Source of the DNA: Flavobacteriales bacterium
GTDB taxonomy: Bacteria; Bacteroidota; Bacteroidia; Flavobacteriales_E; Vicingaceae
DNA length: 8,301 nt
Assembly: GCA_029262915.1 (NCBI GenBank)
Contig: JAJCYN010000242.1
Coordinates: 1-8,301 of the forward strand
Reading direction: 5' to 3'
Position numbers and translations under genes: made by a program. Of this stretch, positions 1 through 7,008 are shown in pieces. The notes beneath the pieces are model-generated. The model made no database searches. It saw nothing but the letters and a program-made list of their open reading frames with translations, and was not told the origin of the DNA. The stretch's first letter is position 1, and the number at the start of each line of letters is the position of its first letter.

Positions 1-63
1 AATAAACCTAAAGAAAAAATAATTTTAGAAACTACTATACTAGAATCAGGTACTGATAAATGA
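1..63 (+). CDS. C-terminal end of upstream gene, probably penicillin-binding protein 2 (mrdA), partial
   Basis: An open frame enters from the left edge and ends at TGA 61-63 after 20 codons; the tail is lysine- and threonine-rich (ending ESGTDK). The fragment is too short to identify by sequence. Its stop overlaps the rodA start in an ATGA arrangement, which implies one transcript and translational coupling. In most bacteria, including Bacteroidota, the gene directly before rodA encodes PBP2, the transpeptidase partner of RodA, and a charged disordered C-terminus would fit that. The product name is therefore inferred from context only. Confidence 0.55.
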   Translation, partial: NKPKEKIILETTILESGTDK

Positions 64-1592
64 GAAAGTATAGTAGCATATTTGGTAATGTAGATTGGGT
101 AATTATTTTACTCTATCTCTCACTTGTATTTATAGGATGGATAAATATTTATGCGGCAGTATATAATGAAGAACACCATAGTATTTTTGATATCTCTCAA
201 CGTTATGGAATGCAACTATTATGGATCGTTTTAGCCTTGGTTTTAGCGTTTATAGTACTGTTGTTTGAAGGGCAATTTTTCACCTCTTTTGCTATTCCGA
301 TATATGGGATTGTATTGCTTTCTTTATTGGCGGTTTTAGTTTTTGGCGTTAAAATAAATGGAGCAACCTCATGGTTTCAGGTGGGGAGTTTTAAAATTCA
401 GCCTTCAGAGTTTGCTAAATTTGCAACGGTTTTGGCATTATCCAAATATCTTTCAACGTTGAATATTAAAATGAAAGATATTAAGACAAAATTAATTGCA
501 ACTATAATTATTGGACTTCCTGCTGCTCTTATCCTTTTGCAAAACGATACAGGTTCTACGTTAGTTTACGCAGCATTTATTTTTGTATTGTACAGAGAAG
601 GCTTATCAGGTAATATTTTATTATTTGGGATACTGGCAATTCTTGTTTTTGTGTTAACTCTCATTTTTGGCCCCATTAATATTATCATAGTAGCCTCTTT
701 TGCGTTTATTCTTTTTTATACCATTTTTAAATATAATTTAAAAACTACATTTATTTCATTGGCAATATTTTCAATTTTAACTTATGTATTTTATAATTAT
801 GAGTTAAAACCAACTCTTGTTTATTATGGAATAGGAAGTTTGTTGTTACTTCTAAGTTTTTATTTATTTACAAAAAAAGAAATAAAAGATAAAGCAACCC
901 ATTTTGTAGGAATTTTAATTTTTGTATTGACTTGTTTTTATATTTTCAGTATTGATTTCACTTTTAATAAAGTACTCAAAGAACATCAAAGAACAAGAAT
1001 TACTGTCCTTTTGGGCGAGGAGGATAAGTTAGTTGAACAGATAGAAGAACTTAAAATAGAAAGAGATGCAGAAGGAATAAGTCAAGAAGAAAAACAACAA
1101 ATAAGAGATGATATTGGAGCTAAAAAGTATAGTTTGAGAGAACTGAGACAAGGAAACGGGTGGAACATTAAACAATCTTTAATTGCAATTGGTTCGGGTG
1201 GTATTTCGGGAAAAGGTTTTTTAGAAGGAACCCAAACAAAGTTCGATTTTGTTCCAGAACAAAGCACTGATTTTATTTTTTGTACTGTTGGTGAGGAATG
1301 GGGGTTTGTAGGAACATTTGTTTTGGTATCAATTTATATTGCATTGTTTTTGCGGCTACTTTTTTTAGCAGAAAGACAACGATCAATTTTTAGCAGAGTT
1401 TATGGTTATGGAGTAGCTTCCATTCTGTTTTTTCACTTCTTAATAAACATAGGAATGACAATAGGTTTAGCTCCAGTTATTGGAATTCCATTGCCATTTA
1501 TAAGTTATGGAGGTTCCTCTCTGTGGTCGTTTACCATACTCTTGTTTATTTTTATAAAACTAGATTCAGAAAGACTATTGGTGTTAAGATGA
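60..1592 (+). CDS. rodA: RodA, SEDS-family peptidoglycan glycosyltransferase of the elongation complex
   Basis: RodA is an inner-membrane enzyme that polymerises lipid II into glycan strands during cell elongation, working with PBP2. Family motifs seen in order: GATSW (101-105), QPSEFAK (114-120), QNDTGST (161-167), HQRTRI (309-314), GSGG...GKGFLEGTQ (378-391), PEQSTDFIF (399-407) and the C-terminal stretch from NIG (463) through GIPLPFISYGGSS (475-487). Asp404 in TDFIF is probably the family's essential acidic residue. At 510 residues it is much longer than E. coli RodA (about 370). Two regions account for this: extra hydrophobic segments at about 206-223, 229-246, 252-270 and 281-300, and a highly charged helical stretch at about 319-366 just before the GSGG motif. 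The ATG overlaps the preceding stop (ATGA), so translation is probably coupled to the upstream gene. The next gene converges on it. Identification is secure; the effect of the insertions is unknown. Confidence 0.95.
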   Translation: MRKYSSIFGNVDWVIILLYLSLVFIGWINIYAAVYNEEHHSIFDISQRYGMQLLWIVLALVLAFIVLLFEGQFFTSFAIPIYGIVLLSLLAVLVFGVKINGATSWFQVGSFKIQPSEFAKFATVLALSKYLSTLNIKMKDIKTKLIATIIIGLPAALILLQNDTGSTLVYAAFIFVLYREGLSGNILLFGILAILVFVLTLIFGPINIIIVASFAFILFYTIFKYNLKTTFISLAIFSILTYVFYNYELKPTLVYYGIGSLLLLLSFYLFTKKEIKDKATHFVGILIFVLTCFYIFSIDFTFNKVLKEHQRTRITVLLGEEDKLVEQIEELKIERDAEGISQEEKQQIRDDIGAKKYSLRELRQGNGWNIKQSLIAIGSGGISGKGFLEGTQTKFDFVPEQSTDFIFCTVGEEWGFVGTFVLVSIYIALFLRLLFLAERQRSIFSRVYGYGVASILFFHFLINIGMTIGLAPVIGIPLPFISYGGSSLWSFTILLFIFIKLDSERLLVLR

Positions 1593-1629
1593 TCATTAGT
1601 TATTAGGGTTTAGTCCATTTTACCATGAA

Positions 1630-2601
1630 CTAAACTATTCCTTCTTTCAACAAATCATGTAAGTGAATTACGCCAAGATATGTATCGTTATCTGTAACAA
1701 TAAGCTGTGTAATGTTGTTGTTTTGCATTTGCTTTAATGCAGTTGTGGCCATTTCATCTTCTGTTATAGTTTTTGGAGAAGTTGTCATAATGTCCTTAGC
1801 AGTTAAGCTATCAAAATCGGAAGAACTTTCTAACATTCTTCTTAAATCACCATCAGTAACAATTCCTATTAAATTATTATTTTCAATAACGGCAGTTATT
1901 CCTAATCGTTTTGAAGATATTTCTATAATAACATCTTTAATAGAACTTTCTGGAGTAATTGCTGGTTTTTCGTTAGTTGGAAAAATGTCAGAAACTTTTA
2001 AAAATAATTTTTTCCCTAGTGCTCCTCCAGGATGCAATTTTGCAAAATCTTTACTATCAAACCCTCTACTTTCCAATAAGCAAACAGCTAAAGCATCTCC
2101 CATTGCCAATTGTGCAGTAGTACTGCTTGTTGGTGCTAAATTATTTGGGCAAGCTTCTTTTTCGACAAAAGTGTTTAGCACGCAATTGGATTGTTTTCCT
2201 AAAAAAGAATTCGGATTACCAGTTATTGCAATTAAGCTGTTTCCAAAGCTTTTAACCAAGGGAACTAATGATTTTATTTCTGGAGTGTCACCGCTTTTGG
2301 AAATACATATTACTACGTCATCTTTTAAAATATTTCCTAAATCTCCATGAATGGCATCTGCTGCATGCATAAATAAAGATGGAGTTCCAGTAGAATTTAG
2401 GGTGGCTACAATCTTTTGACAAATATTAGCACTCTTTCCAATGCCAGTTATAACCACTCTGCCTTTAGATGCTAGTATCAATTGAATCGTTTTTACAAAG
2501 TCATCATTAATATAGTTGACTAAACCAGAAATAGAAGCTGCTTCTATTTCTAACGTTTGTTTAGCAATATTTAATATATCTTCTTCCGAACTCAAAGGCA
2601 T
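1630..2601 (-). CDS. kdsD: Arabinose-5-phosphate isomerase, KpsF/GutQ (KdsD) family
   Basis: This cytoplasmic enzyme interconverts D-ribulose 5-phosphate and D-arabinose 5-phosphate, the first step toward Kdo of lipopolysaccharide. Numbering from the chosen ATG (323 aa), a SIS sugar-isomerase domain spans about 36-175, with GIGKS (53-57), SKSGDTPEI (102-110), EKEACP (147-152) and LHPGGALG (189-196). Two CBS domains follow at about 204-260 and 270-320. Lys56, Glu108, Glu149 and His190 align with the catalytic residues reported for E. coli KdsD (as I recall, K59, E111, E152, H193). Length matches the family (about 320-330). A GTG start four codons upstream (2613) is also open; I prefer ATG 2601 because it is preceded by an A-rich run, favoured in Bacteroidota, and gives the usual short N-terminus. 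It is divergent from recQ and convergent with rodA. GutQ-like or capsule-specific paralogues of the same fold cannot be excluded. Confidence 0.9.
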   Translation of the reverse strand: MPLSSEEDILNIAKQTLEIEAASISGLVNYINDDFVKTIQLILASKGRVVITGIGKSANICQKIVATLNSTGTPSLFMHAADAIHGDLGNILKDDVVICISKSGDTPEIKSLVPLVKSFGNSLIAITGNPNSFLGKQSNCVLNTFVEKEACPNNLAPTSSTTAQLAMGDALAVCLLESRGFDSKDFAKLHPGGALGKKLFLKVSDIFPTNEKPAITPESSIKDVIIEISSKRLGITAVIENNNLIGIVTDGDLRRMLESSSDFDSLTAKDIMTTSPKTITEDEMATTALKQMQNNNITQLIVTDNDTYLGVIHLHDLLKEGIV

Positions 2602-2643
2602 TATTTTTTTCACAAAAAATAAAATTATACTAATTTATTTGTC

Positions 2644-2657
2644 GTATATTTATATAC
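2644..2657. other. Short palindrome in the kdsD-recQ divergent region
   Basis: GTATAT and ATATAC arms separated by TT form an inverted repeat that ends at the first base of the kdsD -7 element and overlaps the expected transcription start. The position would suit an operator controlling both genes. However, the arms are only 6 bp and nearly all A/T, so chance is a serious alternative. Confidence 0.2.
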
Positions 2658-2688
2658 AAATGTAAATGAATAAAAAAGAAACTACAAT
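2657..2688 (-). promoter_or_regulatory. Candidate Bacteroidota-type promoter for kdsD
   Basis: On the minus strand, TACATTTG (2657-2664) matches the -7 consensus TAnnTTTG exactly. A partial -33 element, ATTG (2685-2688), lies 20 bp upstream. The predicted start near 2650 gives a leader of about 50 bases to ATG 2601. The -33 element lies only 3 bp before the recQ start codon, so this promoter would sit inside the recQ leader. Prediction from motif match only. Confidence 0.45.
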
Positions 2689-2691
2689 TTA

Positions 2692-4899
2692 ATGCAAACG
2701 TTAAACGCCCCGTTAACAGATTATCTAAAAAAATATTTTGGCTTTAATACCTTTAAAGGAGAACAAGAGCTAGTTATTCAAAACCTATTAGAAGGAAAAG
2801 ATTCTTTTGTGATAATGCCTACAGGCGGAGGTAAATCTTTATGTTACCAACTACCAGCTTTAATTTCTGAAGGAACAGCCATAATTGTTTCTCCGTTAAT
2901 TGCTTTAATGAAAAACCAAGTAGATGCCATTAGAGGATTGTCTTCTGAACATGGAATAGCCCATTTTTATAACTCTTCATTAACAAAAACAGAGGCAAGA
3001 CAAGTTAAAGAAGACGTAAGTAGTGGAATAACAAAATTATTATATGTTGCACCTGAGTCATTAACTAAAGATGAAAATGTAGCTTTTTTAAAGAGTATTA
3101 AAATTTCATTTTTTGGAATTGATGAAGCACATTGTATTTCAGAGTGGGGACACGATTTCAGACCAGAATATCGAAGGTTAAGGACAATCATAGAGGAAAT
3201 AGATAGGGTTCCTATTATTGCGTTAACAGCAACAGCTACCCCAAAAGTTCAAGAAGATATTCAGAAAAACTTAGGAATGACGAATGCTAAAGTTTTTAAG
3301 GCTTCGTTTAATCGACCTAACCTTTATTATGAAATTCGTCCTAAAAAGGATGTAAAAAAAGAAATTATACGATTTATAAAACAGCATCAGGGTAAATCTG
3401 GTATTGTTTATTGTTTGAGCCGGAAAAAAGTCGAGGAAATTGCAGAGTTGTTACAGGTAAATGGAATTAATGCATTACCCTATCATGCAGGATTAGATTC
3501 TGGAACAAGAGCTCGAAACCAAGATGCATTTTTGATGGAAGATGCAGATGTAATTGTAGCAACAATTGCTTTTGGAATGGGAATAGATAAACCAGATGTT
3601 CGATTTGTAGTTCATCATGATATTCCTAAAAGTTTAGAGAGTTATTACCAAGAAACAGGAAGGGCAGGAAGAGATGGCGGAGAAGGACTTTGTTTGGCTT
3701 TTTATAGTTATAAAGACATTGAAAAATTAGAAAAATTCTTACACGGAAAACCAGTAGCAGAGTTAGAAATAGGGTTGCAATTGATTTTTGAAATGGTTTC
3801 TTATTCAGAGACAGCAGTTTGTAGAAGAAAGCAATTATTGCACTATTTTGGAGAGGAATATACTGATACTGATTGTACAGATGGAGGATTATGTGATAAC
3901 TGTGCTCATCCGAAAGAGAAATTTGAAGGAAAAGAGGATGTGAAGATTTTATTGGAGTGTATTTTAGGATTAAAAGAAGTGTTTAAGGCAAAATATGTTG
4001 CCAATTTTGTTGCAGGAAATGCTAGTTCAGATATTAAATCTTTTGGTCATGATGCACATGAAATGTTTGGAAAAGGAGAAGATACGGCAAATGAAAAGGA
4101 CGAAAAATATTGGGATGCCATAATTAGACAGTGCATTATTTATGGCTACTTGGTTAAAGAGATAGAGAACTATGGGATCCTTAAAGTAAGTGAAAAAGGA
4201 AGATTGTTTATTGATAAACCAGTTTCAATTGAGTTAGTAAAAGCACACGATTATAGTGATGTGGATGATGGTGATGTTATAGTTCCCCAGAAAGGTGGAG
4301 CGGGAGCCGCTGATGAAACACTATTTAACATCTTAAAAGATTTAAGAAAATCGATTGGTAAAGAAAAAAAATTACCGCCTTATGTAATTTTTCAAGATCC
4401 TTCATTAGAGGACATGGCTACGCGCTATCCAATTACAATGGAAGAATTGACTAATATTTCTGGAGTTGGACAAGGAAAAGCAGAAAAATTCGGAGACGAA
4501 TTTTTAGATGTAATTGAGCGTTATGTAGAGGACAACGAGATAGAACGGCCATTAGATATGGTGGTAAAATCGGTAGTTAACAAATCTGGATTAAAAGTTT
4601 TTGTAATACAAAGTATTGATAGAAAAATACCAATAGAAGATATCGCTAAAGCAAAAGGAAAAGAAGTTGATGATATCTTAACCGAAATAGAACACATTGT
4701 GCTTTCAGGTACTAAAGTAAATTTAGACTACTACATTAATGGAGAGGTAGATGAAACTGATCAAGATGAAGTTTTTGAATATTTTATGGAAGCAGAAAGT
4801 GATGATGTAGATGAAGCCTTAGAAGAATTTGAAGATGCCTTCTCTGAAGAAGAAATGCGTTTGTTGCGTATTAAGTTTTTGAGTGAAGTGGCTAATTAG
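2692..4899 (+). CDS. recQ: ATP-dependent DNA helicase RecQ
   Basis: RecQ is a 3'-5' superfamily 2 helicase acting in recombination and repair of stalled forks. The 735-residue protein has the full bacterial architecture. The helicase core (about 8-345) includes Walker A PTGGGKS (43-49), the DEAH box (144-147) followed by CISEWGHDFR, TATAT motif III (179-183) and the arginine-finger motif ETGRAGRDG (321-329). A zinc-binding segment has four cysteines at 377, 395, 401 and 404. A winged-helix RQC domain lies at about 415-515, and an HRDC domain at about 540-613, with GVGQGKAEKFG at 591-601. The 120-residue C-terminal extension contains a segment (about 628-685) resembling the helix-turn-helix tail (HTH_40 type) of some longer RecQ proteins, then a very acidic stretch (686-721). 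E. coli RecQ (609 aa) lacks this extension. ATG 2692 directly precedes the conserved N-terminus. It is divergent from kdsD and probably co-transcribed with the lipoprotein gene 10 bp downstream. Confidence 0.96.
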   Translation: MQTLNAPLTDYLKKYFGFNTFKGEQELVIQNLLEGKDSFVIMPTGGGKSLCYQLPALISEGTAIIVSPLIALMKNQVDAIRGLSSEHGIAHFYNSSLTKTEARQVKEDVSSGITKLLYVAPESLTKDENVAFLKSIKISFFGIDEAHCISEWGHDFRPEYRRLRTIIEEIDRVPIIALTATATPKVQEDIQKNLGMTNAKVFKASFNRPNLYYEIRPKKDVKKEIIRFIKQHQGKSGIVYCLSRKKVEEIAELLQVNGINALPYHAGLDSGTRARNQDAFLMEDADVIVATIAFGMGIDKPDVRFVVHHDIPKSLESYYQETGRAGRDGGEGLCLAFYSYKDIEKLEKFLHGKPVAELEIGLQLIFEMVSYSETAVCRRKQLLHYFGEEYTDTDCTDGGLCDNCAHPKEKFEGKEDVKILLECILGLKEVFKAKYVANFVAGNASSDIKSFGHDAHEMFGKGEDTANEKDEKYWDAIIRQCIIYGYLVKEIENYGILKVSEKGRLFIDKPVSIELVKAHDYSDVDDGDVIVPQKGGAGAADETLFNILKDLRKSIGKEKKLPPYVIFQDPSLEDMATRYPITMEELTNISGVGQGKAEKFGDEFLDVIERYVEDNEIERPLDMVVKSVVNKSGLKVFVIQSIDRKIPIEDIAKAKGKEVDDILTEIEHIVLSGTKVNLDYYINGEVDETDQDEVFEYFMEAESDDVDEALEEFEDAFSEEEMRLLRIKFLSEVAN

Positions 4900-4909
4900 G
4901 ATTTTATAG

Positions 4910-5404
4910 ATGAAAAAAAGAATTTATCTTTTCAGTATTACAGTTTTATTCATTTTAGTAGGTTGTTCAGATAAGCCTAATAATGATTTGTTTTTAATAG
5001 AAGTTGAGGATAGATTATATGATTACCATAGTTTTAGGGAGGTCTCAATTAATCTACTTCAAGAATCTTATGAAAAAGAATTTGGATTAGATGAGAATAT
5101 GAGTTACTGCATTGTTGAGTACGAAAAAATCCAAGAAATTATCCAATTACAAAGGGAGTCTTCAAAGATTAATTTAAGTCTAATAAATAATTTGATATTG
5201 GAATATCAAACGAGTATTAAAACTAAGAATATTGAGGTTTTACAAATTCGGATAGATAAGATAAAGAAAATGAGTAAGTTAATTGTTAATGAAGTAGAAG
5301 GACTTCTAATGCTAAAGTTATTAGATAATGAATTGTCTATGTATCAATTGAGAATTATGTCAAAGTTGTATGAAAAAAGAATGAAAACTCCTTCACTAGA
5401 CTGA
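4910..5404 (+). CDS. Putative lipoprotein of unknown function
   Basis: I do not recognise this 164-residue protein. The N-terminus is a typical lipoprotein signal: MKKR, a hydrophobic core (5-17) and the lipobox LVGC with the acylated cysteine at 19. Residues after the cysteine are SDKPNND; there is no clear inner-membrane retention signal, so an outer-membrane location is likely. The mature part is predicted mostly helical, rich in Leu, Ile, Lys and Glu; residues 60-150 look like two or three amphipathic helices. It has one further cysteine (Cys67) and no catalytic motif I can name. Only 10 bp separate it from the recQ stop and no terminator is visible between them, so it is probably read from the recQ transcript, although a functional link to a DNA helicase is not obvious. 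Codon use and base composition look like its neighbours, which supports a real gene. Confidence 0.75.
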   Translation: MKKRIYLFSITVLFILVGCSDKPNNDLFLIEVEDRLYDYHSFREVSINLLQESYEKEFGLDENMSYCIVEYEKIQEIIQLQRESSKINLSLINNLILEYQTSIKTKNIEVLQIRIDKIKKMSKLIVNEVEGLLMLKLLDNELSMYQLRIMSKLYEKRMKTPSLD

Positions 5405-5520
5405 GTGTTGTATTTGATTTTAGAGCAATAGAATTATTATTACATTTCATAACTTGTGCTTCAAAACTTTGCTGCTATTAAAATGAGGCTCCAAAATAAA
5501 TCGGAAGATTAGTACTTTTG

Positions 5521-5549
5521 GCTCCCCTTCGGGGAGATTAAGAGGGGCT
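5521..5549. repeat. GC-rich hairpin at the 3' end of the aminopeptidase gene, REP-like
   Basis: CTCCCC (5522-5527) and GGGGAG (5531-5536) pair perfectly around a TTC loop, followed by AGAGGGGCT (5541-5549), another G-run. This stands out against AT-rich surroundings. The second G-run reaches into the stop codon of the minus-strand aminopeptidase gene. Neither side has a T-tract, so it is not a standard intrinsic terminator, though it lies between convergent genes where it could slow polymerase or protect both 3' ends. From memory, similar G/C-rich hairpins are scattered between genes in many Bacteroidota genomes, so a dispersed REP-like element is the likeliest reading. The rest of the gap 5405-5520 shows nothing I can identify. 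Confidence 0.5.
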
Positions 5550-6957
5550 ACTCAAACCTACTTTTTTCTTTCATCAACGCCTCTATCTCTTCAATTTTAC
5601 GAGGAGCTTTTGCTGATAAATTTTCTGGTCCATTGATGGTAATTAAAATATCATCTTCAATTCTTACGCCAATGTTCCACCATTTTGGATCACATTCAGC
5701 ACCTTCAGGAATATAAATTCCAGGCTCAACGGTAATTACGTTTCCAGGCTGTAGCGTTCCGTGCAAACCTGGGTCATGTACATCTAATCCTAAATAATGT
5801 GAAGTTCCATGCATGAAGTACCGTTGCATATGGTAGGGTTTTTCAATAATACCTAATTTCAATAATTCAGTGGTAATTATTTTTGAAGTAGCATCATGTG
5901 GTGTCCAGAATTTATTACCTACTTTGCAAGAGTCAATTCCAGCTTGTTGAGCTTGTAAAACAATGTCATAAATAATTTTTTCTTCCTCAGAAAAATGACC
6001 ATCTACTGGTAAAGTTCGGGTAACATCGGCAGTGTATCCATGGTATTCAGCCCCAATGTCACTAACCAACATATCTTTTCCTGTTAGTTTTTTCCTGTTG
6101 CTGTTGTAATGGATAATGCAGCTGTTTTTTCCTCCACCCAAAATGGATGGAAACCCTGGGTATTCAGCACCATTTTTCTTAAAAACGTATTCAACAATGG
6201 CTTCAGATTCATACTCGGTCATACCTGATTTCAGTGCTTTCATTAATTCAATTTGAGCATCACAAGTCATACTAATTGCCTTTCTTAGTAACACAATTTC
6301 TTCTTTAGATTTTATTTGCCTTAAGCTTGCCATTATTTTCGGCAAACTATAAGTGCTCACATTTTTTAAATTTTTCGTGGTCAACTTAAAGGATTGAAGT
6401 AATCCAAATAAATCTCCTTTATCATTAGAATTATTAACATCTGTAATTTCTTCAAAAATCAGTACTTTATCAAAACTTCCGTACTCATTTTCAAAACTCA
6501 AAAACTGCTCATTTTCCATAGCTGTAGTAATCCCTAGGTTCAATACAGCCTCCTTAGTACCCAATCTTTTTCCAGTCCAAAGCTCATTTTTTTTATCTTT
6601 TTTTTGTAGAAAAAGAATTTCATCAGTTGTTAGGCGACCTTTAAATTCTTGTTTTTCTTTATAGATAATTACTACTGCATGAGGTTCTCGCAATCCGGTT
6701 AAGTAGTAAAAATTTGGATCTTGATGATACTCATAATCTACATCATTAGATCGGTTTCGAACAGGGTTTGAAAATAGAACGGCAACAGAGTTTTTTGGCA
6801 TAGAATCTCGAAGAGCTTGCCTGTTTTTGGCAAAAAAAGAAGCGGGTAGAAGGTCAGTATCGTAAATTGAATTGGGTTCAATAAGTATATTGTTTTTGAT
6901 TTCCTGACCAATAAACGAGAGTGGGAGAAATAATAATATAAATACGATGTGTTTCAT
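5548..6957 (-). CDS. Secreted Xaa-Pro aminopeptidase (aminopeptidase P, peptidase family M24B)
   Basis: This metalloenzyme removes an N-terminal residue preceding proline from peptides. Residues 1-17 form a Sec signal peptide (hydrophobic FILLFLPLSFIG, likely cut before or after Gln18), so the protein should act in the periplasm or outside the cell, unlike cytoplasmic E. coli PepP. The N-terminal aminopeptidase P domain covers about 38-195 and the pita-bread M24 domain about 218-450. All five metal ligands are present: Asp300 and Asp311 (SDIGAEY...TADVTRT), His387 (HGTSH), Glu411 (VEPG) and Glu434 (RIEDD). His283 and His394 match E. coli PepP His243 and His361, which assist catalysis. At 469 residues it is slightly longer than E. 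coli PepP (441), mainly because of the signal peptide. The gene is transcribed alone: the rpmB terminator lies upstream and a convergent gene downstream. Family is certain; the exact substrate is not known. Confidence 0.93.
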   Translation of the reverse strand: MKHIVFILLFLPLSFIGQEIKNNILIEPNSIYDTDLLPASFFAKNRQALRDSMPKNSVAVLFSNPVRNRSNDVDYEYHQDPNFYYLTGLREPHAVVIIYKEKQEFKGRLTTDEILFLQKKDKKNELWTGKRLGTKEAVLNLGITTAMENEQFLSFENEYGSFDKVLIFEEITDVNNSNDKGDLFGLLQSFKLTTKNLKNVSTYSLPKIMASLRQIKSKEEIVLLRKAISMTCDAQIELMKALKSGMTEYESEAIVEYVFKKNGAEYPGFPSILGGGKNSCIIHYNSNRKKLTGKDMLVSDIGAEYHGYTADVTRTLPVDGHFSEEEKIIYDIVLQAQQAGIDSCKVGNKFWTPHDATSKIITTELLKLGIIEKPYHMQRYFMHGTSHYLGLDVHDPGLHGTLQPGNVITVEPGIYIPEGAECDPKWWNIGVRIEDDILITINGPENLSAKAPRKIEEIEALMKEKSRFE

Positions 6958-6964
6958 CTTACAA

Positions 6965-6996
6965 CGAAATTAACTGGCCTTTAACAGTAAAACAAA
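6965..6996 (-). promoter_or_regulatory. Candidate promoter for the aminopeptidase gene
   Basis: On the minus strand, TTTG (6993-6996) is followed 20 bp later by TAATTTCG (6965-6972), a 7-of-8 match to TAnnTTTG. The -7 element ends only 7 bp before the ATG, so the transcript would be nearly leaderless. That is unusual and lowers confidence that this is the main promoter. Confidence 0.3.
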
Positions 6997-7008
6997 CGAG
7001 AAGGCCTA

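Noticed and set aside
1082..1267. 61-codon open frame on the minus strand inside rodA
   Set aside because: It lies wholly within a well-supported gene and its product has no recognisable features.
1608..1635. GTTTAGT/ACTAAAC inverted repeat between convergent rodA and kdsD, as a terminator
   Set aside because: The stem is only 7 bp and AT-rich, the loop is 14 bases, no T-tract follows, and the right arm overlaps the kdsD stop.
1712..2350. 212-codon open frame on the plus strand opposite kdsD
   Set aside because: It is antisense to a strongly conserved enzyme, and its hydrophobic product reflects the complementary strand of SIS/CBS coding sequence.
2634..2652. Plus-strand -7-like sequences TTTATTTG and TATATTTA as a recQ promoter
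   Set aside because: Each matches 7 of 8 bases but neither has a recognisable -33 partner 19-20 bp upstream, so no specific recQ promoter is called.
2967..3191. 74-codon open frame on the minus strand inside recQ
   Set aside because: It is antisense to the conserved helicase core, with no support of its own.
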